64,000 nucleotides of DNA from Paraburkholderia fungorum (GCF_902833645.1 NZ_CADFGE010000009.1:1-64000), one strand, 5' to 3'; positions 1-8,485 are shown, counted from the first letter of the stretch. Numbers and translations: made by a program. The notes: generated by a model from the sequence alone, not told the origin.

Positions 1-217
1 CGATGCCAGCCTCATGCGTGTTGTTGTACCAGCCGACCTGGATGTACGAGCTGAACCCACCGCTAGACCACACACCGGATTCGCAAGCCAACGTCCGCGT
101 TGACCGGATGCGGTAGTTTGTCATTTTGGCCGGCGACCAACGCAGGAGCCTTAAATCAGGCGCGGCGGGTCGGTAGATACGTGAAGGAGCGAGCGCCTCC
201 TTCAAGAAATCCTGGTG
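1..217 (-). CDS. PilV-like adhesin C-terminal segment (shufflon cassette), partial at window edge
   Basis: Reading leftwards from 217 an open frame runs off the window at position 1. A TAA at 218-220 closes it upstream and no start with a convincing ribosome site is seen. The translation carries CESGVWSSGG followed by SSYIQVGWYNN, the style of type IV minor-pilin or PilV tip-adhesin C-termini. Such segments are promoterless and are joined to a constant N-terminus by shufflon recombination. The recombinase at 542-1828 fits that reading. The first 30 or so codons may be non-coding spacer. Function is inferred from motif style only; no constant pilV portion is visible here. Confidence 0.5.
68..87 (-). 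other. Shufflon crossover (sfx)-like site
   Basis: The codons for C-E-S-G-V-W at 68-85 contain AATCCGGTGTGTGG on the minus strand. R64-type sfx sites read C-Q-S-G-(L/V)-W in the pilV frame and share the TCCGGTnTGTGG arm. The 7-bp core half matches less well (TTGCGAA here). Only one copy is in the window, so this rests on resemblance plus the adjacent recombinase. Confidence 0.45.
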
Positions 218-541
218 TTAAGAGTCGATGCTGCGCCTATCGCTCTTACATTTGACGAGGGCGTGGTGGTAAGCGAGCATTGTGAGACAACACAGGTAGC
301 ACGAGCACCGCGCAAGTTATGACATGCGGAGGCAAACTGTTAGTCACCGGTAATTCGTGATCATCGCCGGCACGTGCGTCAAGCGGTAACGCCGCGGATA
401 CGCGCCCAATGCGGAGCCGCAAGTTGTGAGAAGGTAACCGCTGCTACGATTCCGCGTCCTGACCACGCGCGCCGTCACCTTTACGCCGCTGCGGTTTGCT
501 CGAATAGCGGTTGGGACGGTGCCCAAACTGCCGCACGAGCG
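218..541. other. No gene recognised
   Basis: This 324-base stretch lies between the pilV-like segment and the recombinase stop. Short open frames exist on both strands but have Arg/Ser-rich, non-protein-like translations and no ribosome sites. It may be shufflon spacer. I see no clear second sfx-like copy in it. Confidence 0.5.
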
Positions 542-1828
542 CTATAGCGGGTCGATTAGAAGCACATGCGCGCTGTCGCCGTACTCTAGCGGGGGTGTCG
601 GCAGTGGTGCCCTCTGCGAACTCTTGATGTGGTTGACGAGCTCGCGCAGCAAAATGTCACGCGCGCGTACGGTGATGTCTTCGATATTGTCGCCGCTGAC
701 TTGTATGTGAGGTAGATCTAGAAACTGGAGTGTGATACTGCCGTCGATCTCGCCGAGCGACGCCGGATAGGGAACGACCGTCTGCGTGATCACGCGCTTG
801 CCCAAGTTTAGCTTCTTCTTTCCGTCAAGCTTTGGCACGAGCGTTTCCGCGCGAAGATGCGTGTAACGTTTGAGCATCTGTACTGACTTGTGCCCCGAGA
901 TCGTTGCAATCTCGAGGTAGTCGAGCGTGCCTAGTTCGAATAGTCGCGACACTGCCTCATGCCGCAGGTCGTGAAAGTGGAGATTCTCAATACAGAGCCG
1001 TTTGACGAGGACGCGCCAAGCGCTCTTTAGTCCGTCAGGCTTGTACTTGAATACCTTCCCTGAGGTTCCGATGCCGAGTCGAGTGAGCGCGCTTAGCGCA
1101 CCCTGCGACAAGGGTACGTCGCGTTTCTCGCCGTTCTTGGTAATCGGCAAGTGTGCTATGCGTCGGCGGAGATCGATATTTTCCCACTCAAGACTGAGAA
1201 TTTCTCCCTGGCGCATAGCAGTCTCGATCGCGAGACTGATAATCGAGTACATCTCCGGATTTTTGTGAGCGGCCGCGGCGCGGAGTAAACGGCGCTCCTC
1301 ACCGAACGTGATACGCCGATCGCGGCCCGGTGGCAACTTAGGCTTGCGCACCTTCGAGACGGGATTGGAGGCGCAGGCGCCCCATTCGATTTGCGCGACA
1401 TTGAAAAGATCGCTCAACATAGCAAGTTCGAGGCGGACTGTGTTCGGTGTGACGAGGCGCTTGGTATGTGGTGCGATTGTCGCGAGACGCATGTCGCGAT
1501 AGGCAGCGATATCGACGGTAGTGACGCTGCTGATCTTCATTTTTCCGAGAAACGACCGCCAGATTGGACGTGTACGGTACGTTTCCTGTTTCGCTCCGCG
1601 CTTGTGGATCGACACACGCTCAACGTAAGCCTTCAGCGCCTGCTTGATGGTCGACTGCGGACTGACCTTTTCTAGTGCTGGCGTGAGTTCGACGGCATCG
1701 ATGCCGGGGGCGTCAGCGGTATCGAGGGCCTGTCGAGGCGGCGTCACAGCGAGATCAATAAGCGCGGGTGGCCGCGAGCTTTCGGTCGTGTAGGTGGGCG
1801 TGGCTACGAGAGGAGTTCCGGGCTTCAT
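542..1828 (-). CDS. Tyrosine recombinase (Rci-like position) with HicB-like C-terminal domain
   Basis: A 428-residue tyrosine recombinase that cuts and rejoins DNA through a Tyr-phosphodiester. A core-binding region spans roughly residues 50-150. Catalytic signatures follow: Arg in AMRQGEILSL, Lys in ITKNGEKR, H-D-L-R-H, G-H-K-S and the nucleophile Tyr in KRYTH. After about residue 345 comes an extra domain with YPASLGEIDG, FLDLPHI, GDNIEDI and APLPTPP, the pattern of HicB-type antitoxin folds. The start overlaps the stop of the XRE gene at 1825 (ATGA), so the two are translationally coupled. Its place beside a pilV-like segment suggests a shufflon recombinase, but it could be an element integrase. 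Confidence 0.85.
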   Translation of the reverse strand: MKPGTPLVATPTYTTESSRPPALIDLAVTPPRQALDTADAPGIDAVELTPALEKVSPQSTIKQALKAYVERVSIHKRGAKQETYRTRPIWRSFLGKMKISSVTTVDIAAYRDMRLATIAPHTKRLVTPNTVRLELAMLSDLFNVAQIEWGACASNPVSKVRKPKLPPGRDRRITFGEERRLLRAAAAHKNPEMYSIISLAIETAMRQGEILSLEWENIDLRRRIAHLPITKNGEKRDVPLSQGALSALTRLGIGTSGKVFKYKPDGLKSAWRVLVKRLCIENLHFHDLRHEAVSRLFELGTLDYLEIATISGHKSVQMLKRYTHLRAETLVPKLDGKKKLNLGKRVITQTVVPYPASLGEIDGSITLQFLDLPHIQVSGDNIEDITVRARDILLRELVNHIKSSQRAPLPTPPLEYGDSAHVLLIDPL

Positions 1829-2079
1829 CTAGATTGCTTCGAGTCGCTGCTGGCCGACAGCTCGGCTTCGATGGCTTGGGCCAATTCGGTCAACGACATG
1901 TCCAAACCTCGGCACAGGGCAAACAGAGTGTCGAGGGTTGGTGAGTTTTCACCCAACTCGAGCAAGGAGATGTAAGTCCGATCGAGACGCGCGTGAATGG
2001 CCAGGCCCTTCTGCGTGATGTGTCTAGCCTTACGTTGTTTGCGAAGGGCTTTGCCGAAGGCGCGTGTTTGGCTGCTCAT
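1825..2079 (-). CDS. XRE-family HTH regulator
   Basis: An 84-residue protein with a lambda-repressor-type helix-turn-helix (ALRKQRKARHITQKGLAIHARLDRTYISLLE, given here only in part as a motif region, residues 10-40) and a following helix typical of small XRE regulators. I use the ATG at 2079; an upstream in-frame ATG at 2190 exists but would add an unconserved leader across the palindrome at 2128. It overlaps the recombinase start by four bases, so it probably controls recombinase expression. The ribosome site of the chosen start is weak. Confidence 0.75.
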   Translation of the reverse strand: MSSQTRAFGKALRKQRKARHITQKGLAIHARLDRTYISLLELGENSPTLDTLFALCRGLDMSLTELAQAIEAELSASSDSKQSR

Positions 2080-2127
2080 TTGGACCGTAAATTTGTCGCC
2101 AGAATTTTCCTCCAACGGACAACTGGT

Positions 2128-2149
2128 AATTCCGAACAAATTCGGAATT
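2128..2149. promoter_or_regulatory. Palindromic operator candidate
   Basis: AATTCCGAA and TTCGGAATT form a perfect 9-bp inverted repeat with a 4-base centre, about 50 bases upstream of the XRE start at 2079. Position and symmetry suit autoregulation by that XRE protein. It lacks a following T-run, so a terminator is unlikely. Confidence 0.5.
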
Positions 2150-2548
2150 CCATGGAGATGTCGAACAGAATCGGGATTCGATCCGAACACCCACGGCCTA
2201 ATACGGTGTGCTTTGCATGCCCACGCCGCCTTTCGCAGCGATCGCGCGGTTCGAAATGACTTGTGGTGCGGGTGCGCGCGATTCCATCGCTTGGGTCAGC
2301 GTGCGATGTGAGCAACGGTCGCGCAGGGGTATAGGGCGCCCGACGCGTCCGGTGGTGGAGCGATAGTCGTTTGTTGGTTACCGTGGACTGTGGCGATACC
2401 CGAAAACGGGGCAACACACCGTGGATTGCCGAGGGCGATGCTTGTAGCCATCGCTCACGCGCTGGTCGATGGCGAATGGTCGGGTCGATGGTGGTCTACG
2501 CGGCGGTCCCGGCTAACGTCATGGGAAGCCGCTATTTGGCCTTGCGTT

Positions 2549-2764
2549 TCAGACAAACGACGGCGGTGCAACGTAGCCGTCCACGACTAGAGAAAAGCGG
2601 CAACTCGTTGAGTTCCCGGCTTCGGGGCTTTCATTCTGCCGCTTGAGAATATCTGCTACTGCCGTAAGAGCAGAGACGAATAGAAAAAGTAAAACCATAG
2701 CCGCTCTCAGATATCTGCAAAGCCCGAGAGGCTCCTGTGTCCTCCGGGCCTTGCTGTCCGACAT
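2549..2764 (-). CDS. Possible small membrane or secreted protein
   Basis: A 71-residue open frame with a hydrophobic stretch (MVLLFLFVSALTAVA) near residues 23-37 that could be a signal or membrane helix. It begins 17 bases after the stop of the outer-membrane gene at 2781 on the same strand. No clear ribosome site is visible and the C-terminus has no recognisable motif. It may be spurious. Confidence 0.25.
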   Translation of the reverse strand: MSDSKARRTQEPLGLCRYLRAAMVLLFLFVSALTAVADILKRQNESPEAGNSTSCRFSLVVDGYVAPPSFV

Positions 2765-2780
2765 GATGCGTGGGGCTTGA

Positions 2781-3449
2781 TTAGAACCGGTACGTCAGCG
2801 ACACCTTCACGATAGGATAGACAGGGAACTTGTTGGCCTTCGACTGGAGGTTCTGTTCCTCGGCCGCGACATTCTCGGCGCCGGCGGCATTAGCGATGTT
2901 GGCTGGAACGTCGAAGGAGACGCTCGGCTTGCCGATCGCGACGCCGGCGTCGAAGGCCATCGACAGGCCCTTCTTCGCGGTCGGGTTGTGGCCGAAACCG
3001 AAACCAACGTAGGGGCGGACGGTCGGGAACTTGATCCTCGCGTGGATCGTCTCGCCCCCACTTGCGACAGCGACTCCGTTGATAGTATAGGTGCCGTCCG
3101 AGCTGGTTGCGTCGCCGGCGAGTTGATCATCGCCGATGAGAAAACCGGCGGTGAGGCGGATCGGGAACGCATGGGGAGCGGGGAAGTAGTCACCGAGCAG
3201 TGCACCGTGGATAAGGCGAAGGTTCGCGTTGTAGTTGAGGTCCCCCGCGCTGAAATTGTGCGACAAGCCGAAACCGTTGACTTCGACTCGTGCACCGAAG
3301 TTCTGGCTGATGCCGTATCCGTAGCCCAAGCCGACGCCTTCGGTACCGACCGAGCCATACACTTCGTTGTGCGATTGAGCGTGCGCAGTCGAGGTGACGC
3401 CCGCGATCAGGATAGTGGTGAGAACTGTGAGGATCTTTTTCGTGGCCAT
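2781..3449 (-). CDS. Predicted outer-membrane beta-barrel protein
   Basis: A 222-residue protein with a signal peptide (lysines, then LTVLTTILIAGVTSTAHA, cleavage after residue 24). Alternating hydrophobic/polar strands rich in Gly and aromatic residues follow, and it ends in VSLTYRF, the terminal-Phe signature recognised by the barrel assembly machinery. Size fits a small 8-strand barrel. The role is not known; a surface or small-solute channel is possible. It stands alone, with over 200 bases upstream before the divergent transglycosylase gene at 3697. Confidence 0.7.
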   Translation of the reverse strand: MATKKILTVLTTILIAGVTSTAHAQSHNEVYGSVGTEGVGLGYGYGISQNFGARVEVNGFGLSHNFSAGDLNYNANLRLIHGALLGDYFPAPHAFPIRLTAGFLIGDDQLAGDATSSDGTYTINGVAVASGGETIHARIKFPTVRPYVGFGFGHNPTAKKGLSMAFDAGVAIGKPSVSFDVPANIANAAGAENVAAEEQNLQSKANKFPVYPIVKVSLTYRF

Positions 3450-3696
3450 AGTTTTCGCTGAGTTGTTGAGAGATCGCGTCCTTACGTGGACAAAACCAGT
3501 CTAAGTGGCGGGCTGACCGATGCAAATCAACGTCGGTAGCCTCCCCGGTGAGCCAGCCGGTAGGGTGTCACCTACTCAGTAATTTCAGCGAGCGATTGGC
3601 GGTCGTCGTCGCGGAATATTCGTGTTTTTGATGTCGCAGTAAGCCGCGAAAATCGGAGTCCTCTAAGTTCAATCCATTCGTACGCGGACAACGAAC

Positions 3697-4155
3697 ATGC
3701 GCATGCCTCCCTTGCTTCACTGGCTGTGTGTCTCGCTCTTGGTTCTTCTGCCGGGCGTAGCCTTCGCCGATTGCTTTGACGACGCGGCGAGTTTTCATCA
3801 CGTCAATCCCCTAATCCTCAGGGCGATTGCGATTGTCGAAAGCGGCGGTCGTCCCGATGCGACGAATACAAACGGGAACGGTTCGGTCGACTACGGGATG
3901 ATGCAGATCAATTCGATTCACCTTCCGGAACTGGCGCGTTACGGCATTGGGAAGTCAGACCTGTACAACGGTTGCAAGAGCGTCTACACGGGCGCGTGGA
4001 TTCTCCGTCAGTCCATCGACAAATATGGAAACACATGGGCGGCAATCGGGAGCTACAATTCGGCCACGCCGTACTATCGCGACAAATACGCAGCAAAAGT
4101 GAAATCCGTCGTCAACTACCTTCTCACGCACGGCTATTCGGACGTGATGCAATAA
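3697..4155 (+). CDS. Lytic transglycosylase, SLT type (PilT/VirB1/IagB-like)
   Basis: A 152-residue periplasmic muramidase-like enzyme that opens peptidoglycan for pilus or secretion assembly. A signal peptide (CVSLLVLLPGVAFA) ends near residue 24. The SLT core follows: catalytic Glu in AIVESGG, the YGMMQIN motif, and AIGSYNSA late in the domain. Cys at residue 26 and another near 92 could form a disulfide as in IagB/VirB1. Short length matches specialised transglycosylases such as R64 PilT, which would fit the pilV-like segment at the window start. A conjugation-system VirB1 is the alternative. Confidence 0.85.
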   Translation: MRMPPLLHWLCVSLLVLLPGVAFADCFDDAASFHHVNPLILRAIAIVESGGRPDATNTNGNGSVDYGMMQINSIHLPELARYGIGKSDLYNGCKSVYTGAWILRQSIDKYGNTWAAIGSYNSATPYYRDKYAAKVKSVVNYLLTHGYSDVMQ

Positions 4156-4610
4156 TGCGGCAGCGGGGGCGAGCGTCGCCTGAGATGAGTTGAACTGCGT
4201 TCGCGAGCGAGGGAGACGGATGGGCCTGGGTTGGCTGATCGTGTGACGGCCGCGGATTTGCGCTCGTTGCTGGAGGCGAACAAGAATGCGGTCCGAAGCT
4301 CATTGCCACGCTGGAATTGATCGCTGAATCGCGGGGAACGGTCCTTCAGGGGAATGTCGCCGCGCGGCAGGAAACTTCGTTGGCGTGCGGGAAAAGGCCT
4401 TCAGCGCCGCCTCTTGCACGTTCGAACAGGAAGCTGAGCGTAACTCCGCCCTGCGCGAAGGCTCTGCGGCGCCCTCTACCTCAGGCGTTCAAGCAAGTGC
4501 TGGAACGCGCTCGGGACGGCATCCGCGTGATGAAAAACGGAGTGGCCGTCCGGAGCGGGTTCGAAGTGTATCCCTTCGTTCGAGGTCGGAGCGATGGGTG
4601 ATGAGAGCCC
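4156..4610. other. Intergenic or decayed region
   Basis: No intact gene is supported. A plus-strand frame at 4317-4601 (94 residues, AFKQVLERARDGI near its end) and partial frames before it have somewhat protein-like stretches broken by stops. They could be the remnant of a lost gene. I do not recognise the family. Confidence 0.35.
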
Positions 4611-4997
4611 TTAGAACACTTGGTCAGCGTTCTCGCGCAACTTGCTCACGACGTACGGCACGCAGTCCCAGCACATTTTCAGGAACCACGCGACCGAGAT
4701 AGTCGCGAGGACCTTCAGGGCCATACCGATGAGATCCGCGAAACTTGCGCACCCTGGCATCATCTCGATCAGAACATCTCGGCCAACGTTCGTTAGCCAG
4801 AGCGCGCCTGCATAGACGCCCATCGTCATCGCAACCAGCAGCACGAATGCCAACAAAACACCAGCGTTCGCAACGATGAGCTCAGCCTTCGAGCGCTCGC
4901 CGTCCGCCTGGAACGGTTGCCAAAGGTTGGCTTGGCGGGGCGTGTTGATAACTTCCTTGTAGGTCGGGTAGTCGTTGCGCTTCTCGTTCTTGCTCAT
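4611..4997 (-). CDS. Small inner-membrane protein of unknown function
   Basis: A 128-residue protein with a polar N-terminus and two predicted membrane helices (about residues 45-70 and 88-110). It starts behind AAGGAG at good spacing. It ends the minus-strand cluster that includes the genes at 5114 and 5406, so it may be an accessory product of the mobile element. I do not recognise the family. Confidence 0.65.
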   Translation of the reverse strand: MSKNEKRNDYPTYKEVINTPRQANLWQPFQADGERSKAELIVANAGVLLAFVLLVAMTMGVYAGALWLTNVGRDVLIEMMPGCASFADLIGMALKVLATISVAWFLKMCWDCVPYVVSKLRENADQVF

Positions 4998-5113
4998 AGC
5001 TCACTCCTTGAGTGGTGATTGATTCGCGGGTTCGTTGCTGATGTCCCGCGCACTTGAAAGAAGGATAGAGTCGTCGATGACGAACGCAAATCGATGAGGC
5101 GCACTGGGTGAAA

Positions 5114-5428
5114 CTAGCCGCGCGACCGCCGCGAGGTGAGAATTCTTCGGAGGAGGCCGGGAGAAGATCGCCCCTGGCGTCGGCGATTGCCCAAATTCCT
5201 CTGCAGGACAAAGCCGACGCAAAAGAGTGCGACGACGTTCATCCAGGGACCTGCCGCAGAGACTTTGATGATCGTCCTGTCAAGGATCAGGACGATCAGC
5301 ACCGCGGCTGTTGCGACGCCATCAAATCGCCATTTCCAATTCGGCGCTAACTGTGCGGCTTCCTTTCCGAGGTGAGCAGCTGCACGACGGACCGTGGCGT
5401 AGATCTTAGGGGCGGAGAGAGGATTCAT
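5114..5428 (-). CDS. Small membrane protein overlapping the upstream gene
   Basis: A 104-residue protein starting at MNPLSAPKIY. Two hydrophobic segments (about residues 35-48 and 55-72) surround a short loop and the C-terminus is strongly basic. Its ATG lies inside the last 23 bases of the gene at 5406, which suggests translational coupling. A longer open frame extends upstream to 5950, but that part is the shadow of the neighbouring gene. Function unknown. Confidence 0.6.
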   Translation of the reverse strand: MNPLSAPKIYATVRRAAAHLGKEAAQLAPNWKWRFDGVATAAVLIVLILDRTIIKVSAAGPWMNVVALFCVGFVLQRNLGNRRRQGRSSPGLLRRILTSRRSRG

Positions 5429-5993
5429 TGTCCTGAGCCTGTTCGAATTTCGCACTGTCGCAGCTATCGGACAGGGCCGGATATCGTGAAGCGATGAGAG
5501 CGAGCTTGCGTCCCAGTAGCAGAGCGCGAGCGTCCCGGATGCCAGGCTGACCTTGAAACACATCCAGTCGACTGCTAGAGTCGGCCAGCATGCCGAGAAG
5601 GAGATGCACTGCGCGATGCCGGTCGCCAGGGTGATCGCCGTTAGGTGACGAGAGCCCCGTGGCCTGAACGGATTGCATGACGTCTTCGATGTTCTGCTCA
5701 GGGAGGACCAGTTCGAGGCTCGAGGCGAAGCGCAGGACCGATGCACGGCGATCTTGCTGGGAGCGGCGAGCGAGAGCGGATCGTTCGAGTGCGGTGCGTC
5801 GCGCTTCGGAGAATGCGACCATGCGTTCGACGTTGCGAACGCGACTGATTCGAAAGAGTTCGGCCGGTCGGCCGCCGCCGCCGCGCGTGGCGGGTCGACG
5901 TGCGTCTGGAACACCAAGGAAGCGAGTGACCATCTGGCGAGTCCAGCCACGGTCGCGCAACTGGTTGATGTCGAGGGCCGCTTCTGCAGACAT
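5406..5993 (-). CDS. Unknown basic protein of the stability region
   Basis: About 195 residues from MSAEAALDINQL; a GTG at 6062 would add 23 residues (METALHTTQD) and cannot be excluded. The N-terminal half holds an HTH-like stretch (LRDRGWTRQMVTRFLGVPD) and a basic RRPATRGGGGRPA segment, then alpha-helical, Ala/Arg-rich sequence. That architecture fits a DNA-binding accessory protein of plasmids or conjugative elements. I do not recognise a named family. It overlaps the next gene by 23 bases. Confidence 0.6.
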   Translation of the reverse strand: MSAEAALDINQLRDRGWTRQMVTRFLGVPDARRPATRGGGGRPAELFRISRVRNVERMVAFSEARRTALERSALARRSQQDRRASVLRFASSLELVLPEQNIEDVMQSVQATGLSSPNGDHPGDRHRAVHLLLGMLADSSSRLDVFQGQPGIRDARALLLGRKLALIASRYPALSDSCDSAKFEQAQDNESSLRP

Positions 5994-6168
5994 GGTGTCT
6001 TCGGTTTGTAGTGGCGGCAGTCCTGCCGCCTGGTCCTGCGTCGTATGCAACGCGGTCTCCACGTGTGAGTGTCTTACGTGGATGGTAGCGTCCTTATCGG
6101 CAGTCGCGGCGCTAGAAGTCTGGCGCGAGAGCGCGATTTTTCGATTGATGTTTCAATGGCGATCAGCA

Positions 6169-6735
6169 TTACGCTTTAGGTCCTCGGCGGCCCTTGGGCT
6201 TGTGGTCGGCGCAATGGTACTCGGTGTAGTGGCGGGGAATGATCAGCGGAAGCTTGCAGGTGGCGCAGTGATGCAACTTTATTTCTGCCGCCTCGTTACC
6301 GCGCTGGCTGATCGATTGTGCATCGGCAAAGGTGCGGATCAGCGTGTAGAGTCGCTGCGAGCTGATGACCGCCTTGTCTGCCCCACCGCACATTTCGTGA
6401 TACCACGTTAAGGTGCGGGTGAAGGCAACGCGGGGAATGCTGTCGGGCATGATGCCCTGAAACGACTGGCCACGCAGTGACTTGCAAATGCGGTGATAGG
6501 CCAGCAAGACAAAGGCACCATGCATCTGGATGCGGTGCGTCTTCGTGAACCATTCCAGACTCGAAGGTAACTGCCCAGAGGTCGAGTTTCTACCAATCTC
6601 CTGGGAGTACATCTGGTCGATCTTCGGATCCGGAACTCGACTGATGCTCTTGACCACCGGCCGCCTGGTTCCGGAAAGGATGAGGGCGCGAGCGATGCGC
6701 TCGTTGAGAGTAGGTGCGCTTCCAGCGGTCAACAT
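6169..6735 (-). CDS. FlhC-like transcriptional activator (BisC/SetC-like)
   Basis: 188 residues with the FlhC family plan. Near residue 15 is ARALILSGTRRPVV, then a QMYSQEI element, LPSSLEWF, a helical middle, and a zinc site C-x2-C-x14-C-x2-H near the C-terminus in place of the usual four Cys. FlhC pairs with FlhD to activate flagellar genes. In SXT and ICEclc the FlhDC-like pairs SetCD and BisDC instead switch on transfer genes. It sits behind AAGGAG and follows a small gene in the FlhD position, which supports the second role. Divergence from true FlhC (compare 26976) is large. Confidence 0.65.
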   Translation of the reverse strand: MLTAGSAPTLNERIARALILSGTRRPVVKSISRVPDPKIDQMYSQEIGRNSTSGQLPSSLEWFTKTHRIQMHGAFVLLAYHRICKSLRGQSFQGIMPDSIPRVAFTRTLTWYHEMCGGADKAVISSQRLYTLIRTFADAQSISQRGNEAAEIKLHHCATCKLPLIIPRHYTEYHCADHKPKGRRGPKA

Positions 6736-6765
6736 GTCATGCTCCTTAAGGGTAGGGCCTGGTGC

Positions 6766-7074
6766 TCAGAAGGTCGTCAGCAGGGTTGCGATCACCTGCT
6801 CGCGATCAAGTTCGAGTTTTCCGTCGGACATCTTCAACTCGAAACGGGCTTTCCAGAGCGGCAGGCCCTCGTTCGCGAGCCAGCGAATATCCGAATGGCT
6901 CAGCTTGCGAACGATCTGGAATTGCTCGTCGGAAAGGCCGAAGGTGAGAGCAGCAGCGGGGTCCGCATGATCCTTCAGGCTTCGATAGCACTCGAGGATC
7001 TTGATATTCGCTTCGGCCATGGCCATCTTGGCCAGCGGAGGAAGAAACAGATCGGGTCCGTTTGCTCGGCTCAT
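6766..7074 (-). CDS. Small protein in the FlhD/BisD position
   Basis: A 102-residue, mostly helical protein (FLPPLAKMAMAEANIKILE, then LSHSDIRWLANEGLPLWKARF). It starts behind GGAG and precedes the FlhC-like gene by 30 bases, the order found for FlhD-FlhC and BisD-BisC. Its sequence similarity to FlhD is faint: helices and length agree, specific residues do not. I infer that it partners the 6169 product. Confidence 0.5.
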   Translation of the reverse strand: MSRANGPDLFLPPLAKMAMAEANIKILECYRSLKDHADPAAALTFGLSDEQFQIVRKLSHSDIRWLANEGLPLWKARFELKMSDGKLELDREQVIATLLTTF

Positions 7075-7105
7075 TGTTTTCTCCGGGATCGGGGGGTAAA
7101 GGGGA

Positions 7106-8146
7106 TTAGGCGAGTTCTTTCGCGGCCAGTGTGTCGGTCAGGGCGCGGAGCTGGTCGACCAGGCCGTCGATCTTCGTAGCGATTGTTGGGTTTGATCCGC
7201 GCATCTTGATGACCAGGGCCGAGGGGAATGCTGCGATCAGACCACCGACACCCTTTTCGAGGTCGTCGAGGGAGTTCGACGCATTACGCGCGTCCGCGAT
7301 GATGCGGTCGATTTCCTGAAGTTCTTGCGTGAGGCGTGCATGCCGAGCGCTCACCTCAGCCAATTCGGTCCTGGCCTGCTCGAGACTTTCGACGCCTTTC
7401 GGCAGTACCTCGACAGGCTTGTCGACGTACTGAACGACCGTCTCCGCCTGGCGAAGACGGTCAAGTTCTTCCTGGGCTTCGCGGAGATCGTTGAGGATCG
7501 CGGTTCGGTCGGACTGAAGCTCCTTCGCAAGTTGTTCCTGAGCGCGAAGTTGGACGACGACGCTGTCGTGCTTGGCCGTAGCTTCTGCCCTACCGTTCTC
7601 GGCGTCCTTGGCGTGTGCTTGCGCTTCTGCAGCCGATGCCGATAATTCGACGACGCGCGCGTTTGCTTCTTCCAGATCGCCGCGCAGGTGCGCGGTCGCC
7701 TCATCGATCAGCTTTTTGACCTGGGCGGTCGTTAAAGGGCCTTTCTGCGCATGTTCGTCGATTGCCTCGACTACGCGGACGTCGGTTCCCTCGTCAAACA
7801 AATGGAAGGCGTCGAGGGGCAGGCGAGTAATGTGCATCGGGATATAACCGTCAGGATGCGTGAAATGCTTGCTGACGATCCGGCCAATGCCGCGGTAGGT
7901 GCGGAAAGTGCTGGGGGCTTTGCCCGTGACCTGGCAGAAATAGGCTTGTGCCTTGCCCGGTTCGCCGATGATCTCGATGAGACGGTAGGTGATCAGCGCG
8001 ATCTGCACGGCCGTTTGCTGCAGGCTTGTGAAGTGCCCACGCAGGCTGACGGCGAGAGCGGTCAGCTCTTGCTGGGCCTCGTGAGAAAGACCGGGCGGCA
8101 TGGTCGGAATCGGGTCAGCTGTCGGGATGGCTGCCAGGGCGGACAT
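7106..8146 (-). CDS. Long coiled-coil protein of the stability operon (KfrA-like architecture)
   Basis: 346 residues. Residues 17-95 form a domain shared with the protein at 8195 (PGLS..., LITYRLIEIIGEPGKAQAYF, TFRTYRGIGRIV). From about 130 to 300 there is a long heptad-rich coiled coil (AHLRGDLEEANARVVEL, LRAQEQLAKEL). That layout, a possible DNA-binding head plus a coiled-coil tail, resembles KfrA-type plasmid proteins involved in nucleoid-like structure and stable inheritance. Start behind TAGGAG. Function is inferred from architecture and from neighbours that look like StbB and StbC. Confidence 0.6.
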   Translation of the reverse strand: MSALAAIPTADPIPTMPPGLSHEAQQELTALAVSLRGHFTSLQQTAVQIALITYRLIEIIGEPGKAQAYFCQVTGKAPSTFRTYRGIGRIVSKHFTHPDGYIPMHITRLPLDAFHLFDEGTDVRVVEAIDEHAQKGPLTTAQVKKLIDEATAHLRGDLEEANARVVELSASAAEAQAHAKDAENGRAEATAKHDSVVVQLRAQEQLAKELQSDRTAILNDLREAQEELDRLRQAETVVQYVDKPVEVLPKGVESLEQARTELAEVSARHARLTQELQEIDRIIADARNASNSLDDLEKGVGGLIAAFPSALVIKMRGSNPTIATKIDGLVDQLRALTDTLAAKELA

Positions 8147-8194
8147 ATTGGACTCCTATTTTGTGATCGGGCGTTTTACAGGCAGGTAGAACTG

Positions 8195-8485
8195 TCAGTG
8201 AAGGAACTTCTGGTCGACCATCTTGCCGATGATTCGGTAGCGGTGGAAAGCGGTCACGGGCTTCCTGACTACGGCGCAAAAGTACGTTTGCGCTCTTGCC
8301 TCTTCACCGATGATCACTGTCATGCGGCGCGCGATTGTTGCCACGGCCAACGGGGTTGCGCTCGACGTTAGGCTACGTTCGAGTAAAGCGAGCGCGAGTC
8401 TGCGCAGCTCGCGTCGGGCGCTACCGGACAGGCCGGCAGGCATAACAGGGAGTGGTGCTGCGGAAGTGCTAGGTGGCGCGCCCAT
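8195..8485 (-). CDS. Short paralogue of the N-terminal domain of the coiled-coil protein
   Basis: A 96-residue protein aligning over almost its whole length with residues 10-95 of the next gene (8146-7106): MPAGLSGSARRELRRLA versus MPPGLSHEAQQELTALA, and AQTYFCAVVRKP versus AQAYFCQVTGKA. It lacks the coiled coil. It starts behind AAAGGA and lies 48 bases before its paralogue. A stand-alone head domain could compete with, or cap, the long protein. Confidence 0.65.
   Translation of the reverse strand: MGAPPSTSAAPLPVMPAGLSGSARRELRRLALALLERSLTSSATPLAVATIARRMTVIIGEEARAQTYFCAVVRKPVTAFHRYRIIGKMVDQKFLH

Noticed and set aside
2128-2149. Terminator for the recombinase region
   Set aside because: Strong symmetry but no T-run, and it sits in a promoter position before the XRE gene.
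4317-4702. Two plus-strand frames after the transglycosylase
   Set aside because: No ribosome sites and no recognisable domain; more likely a decayed gene.
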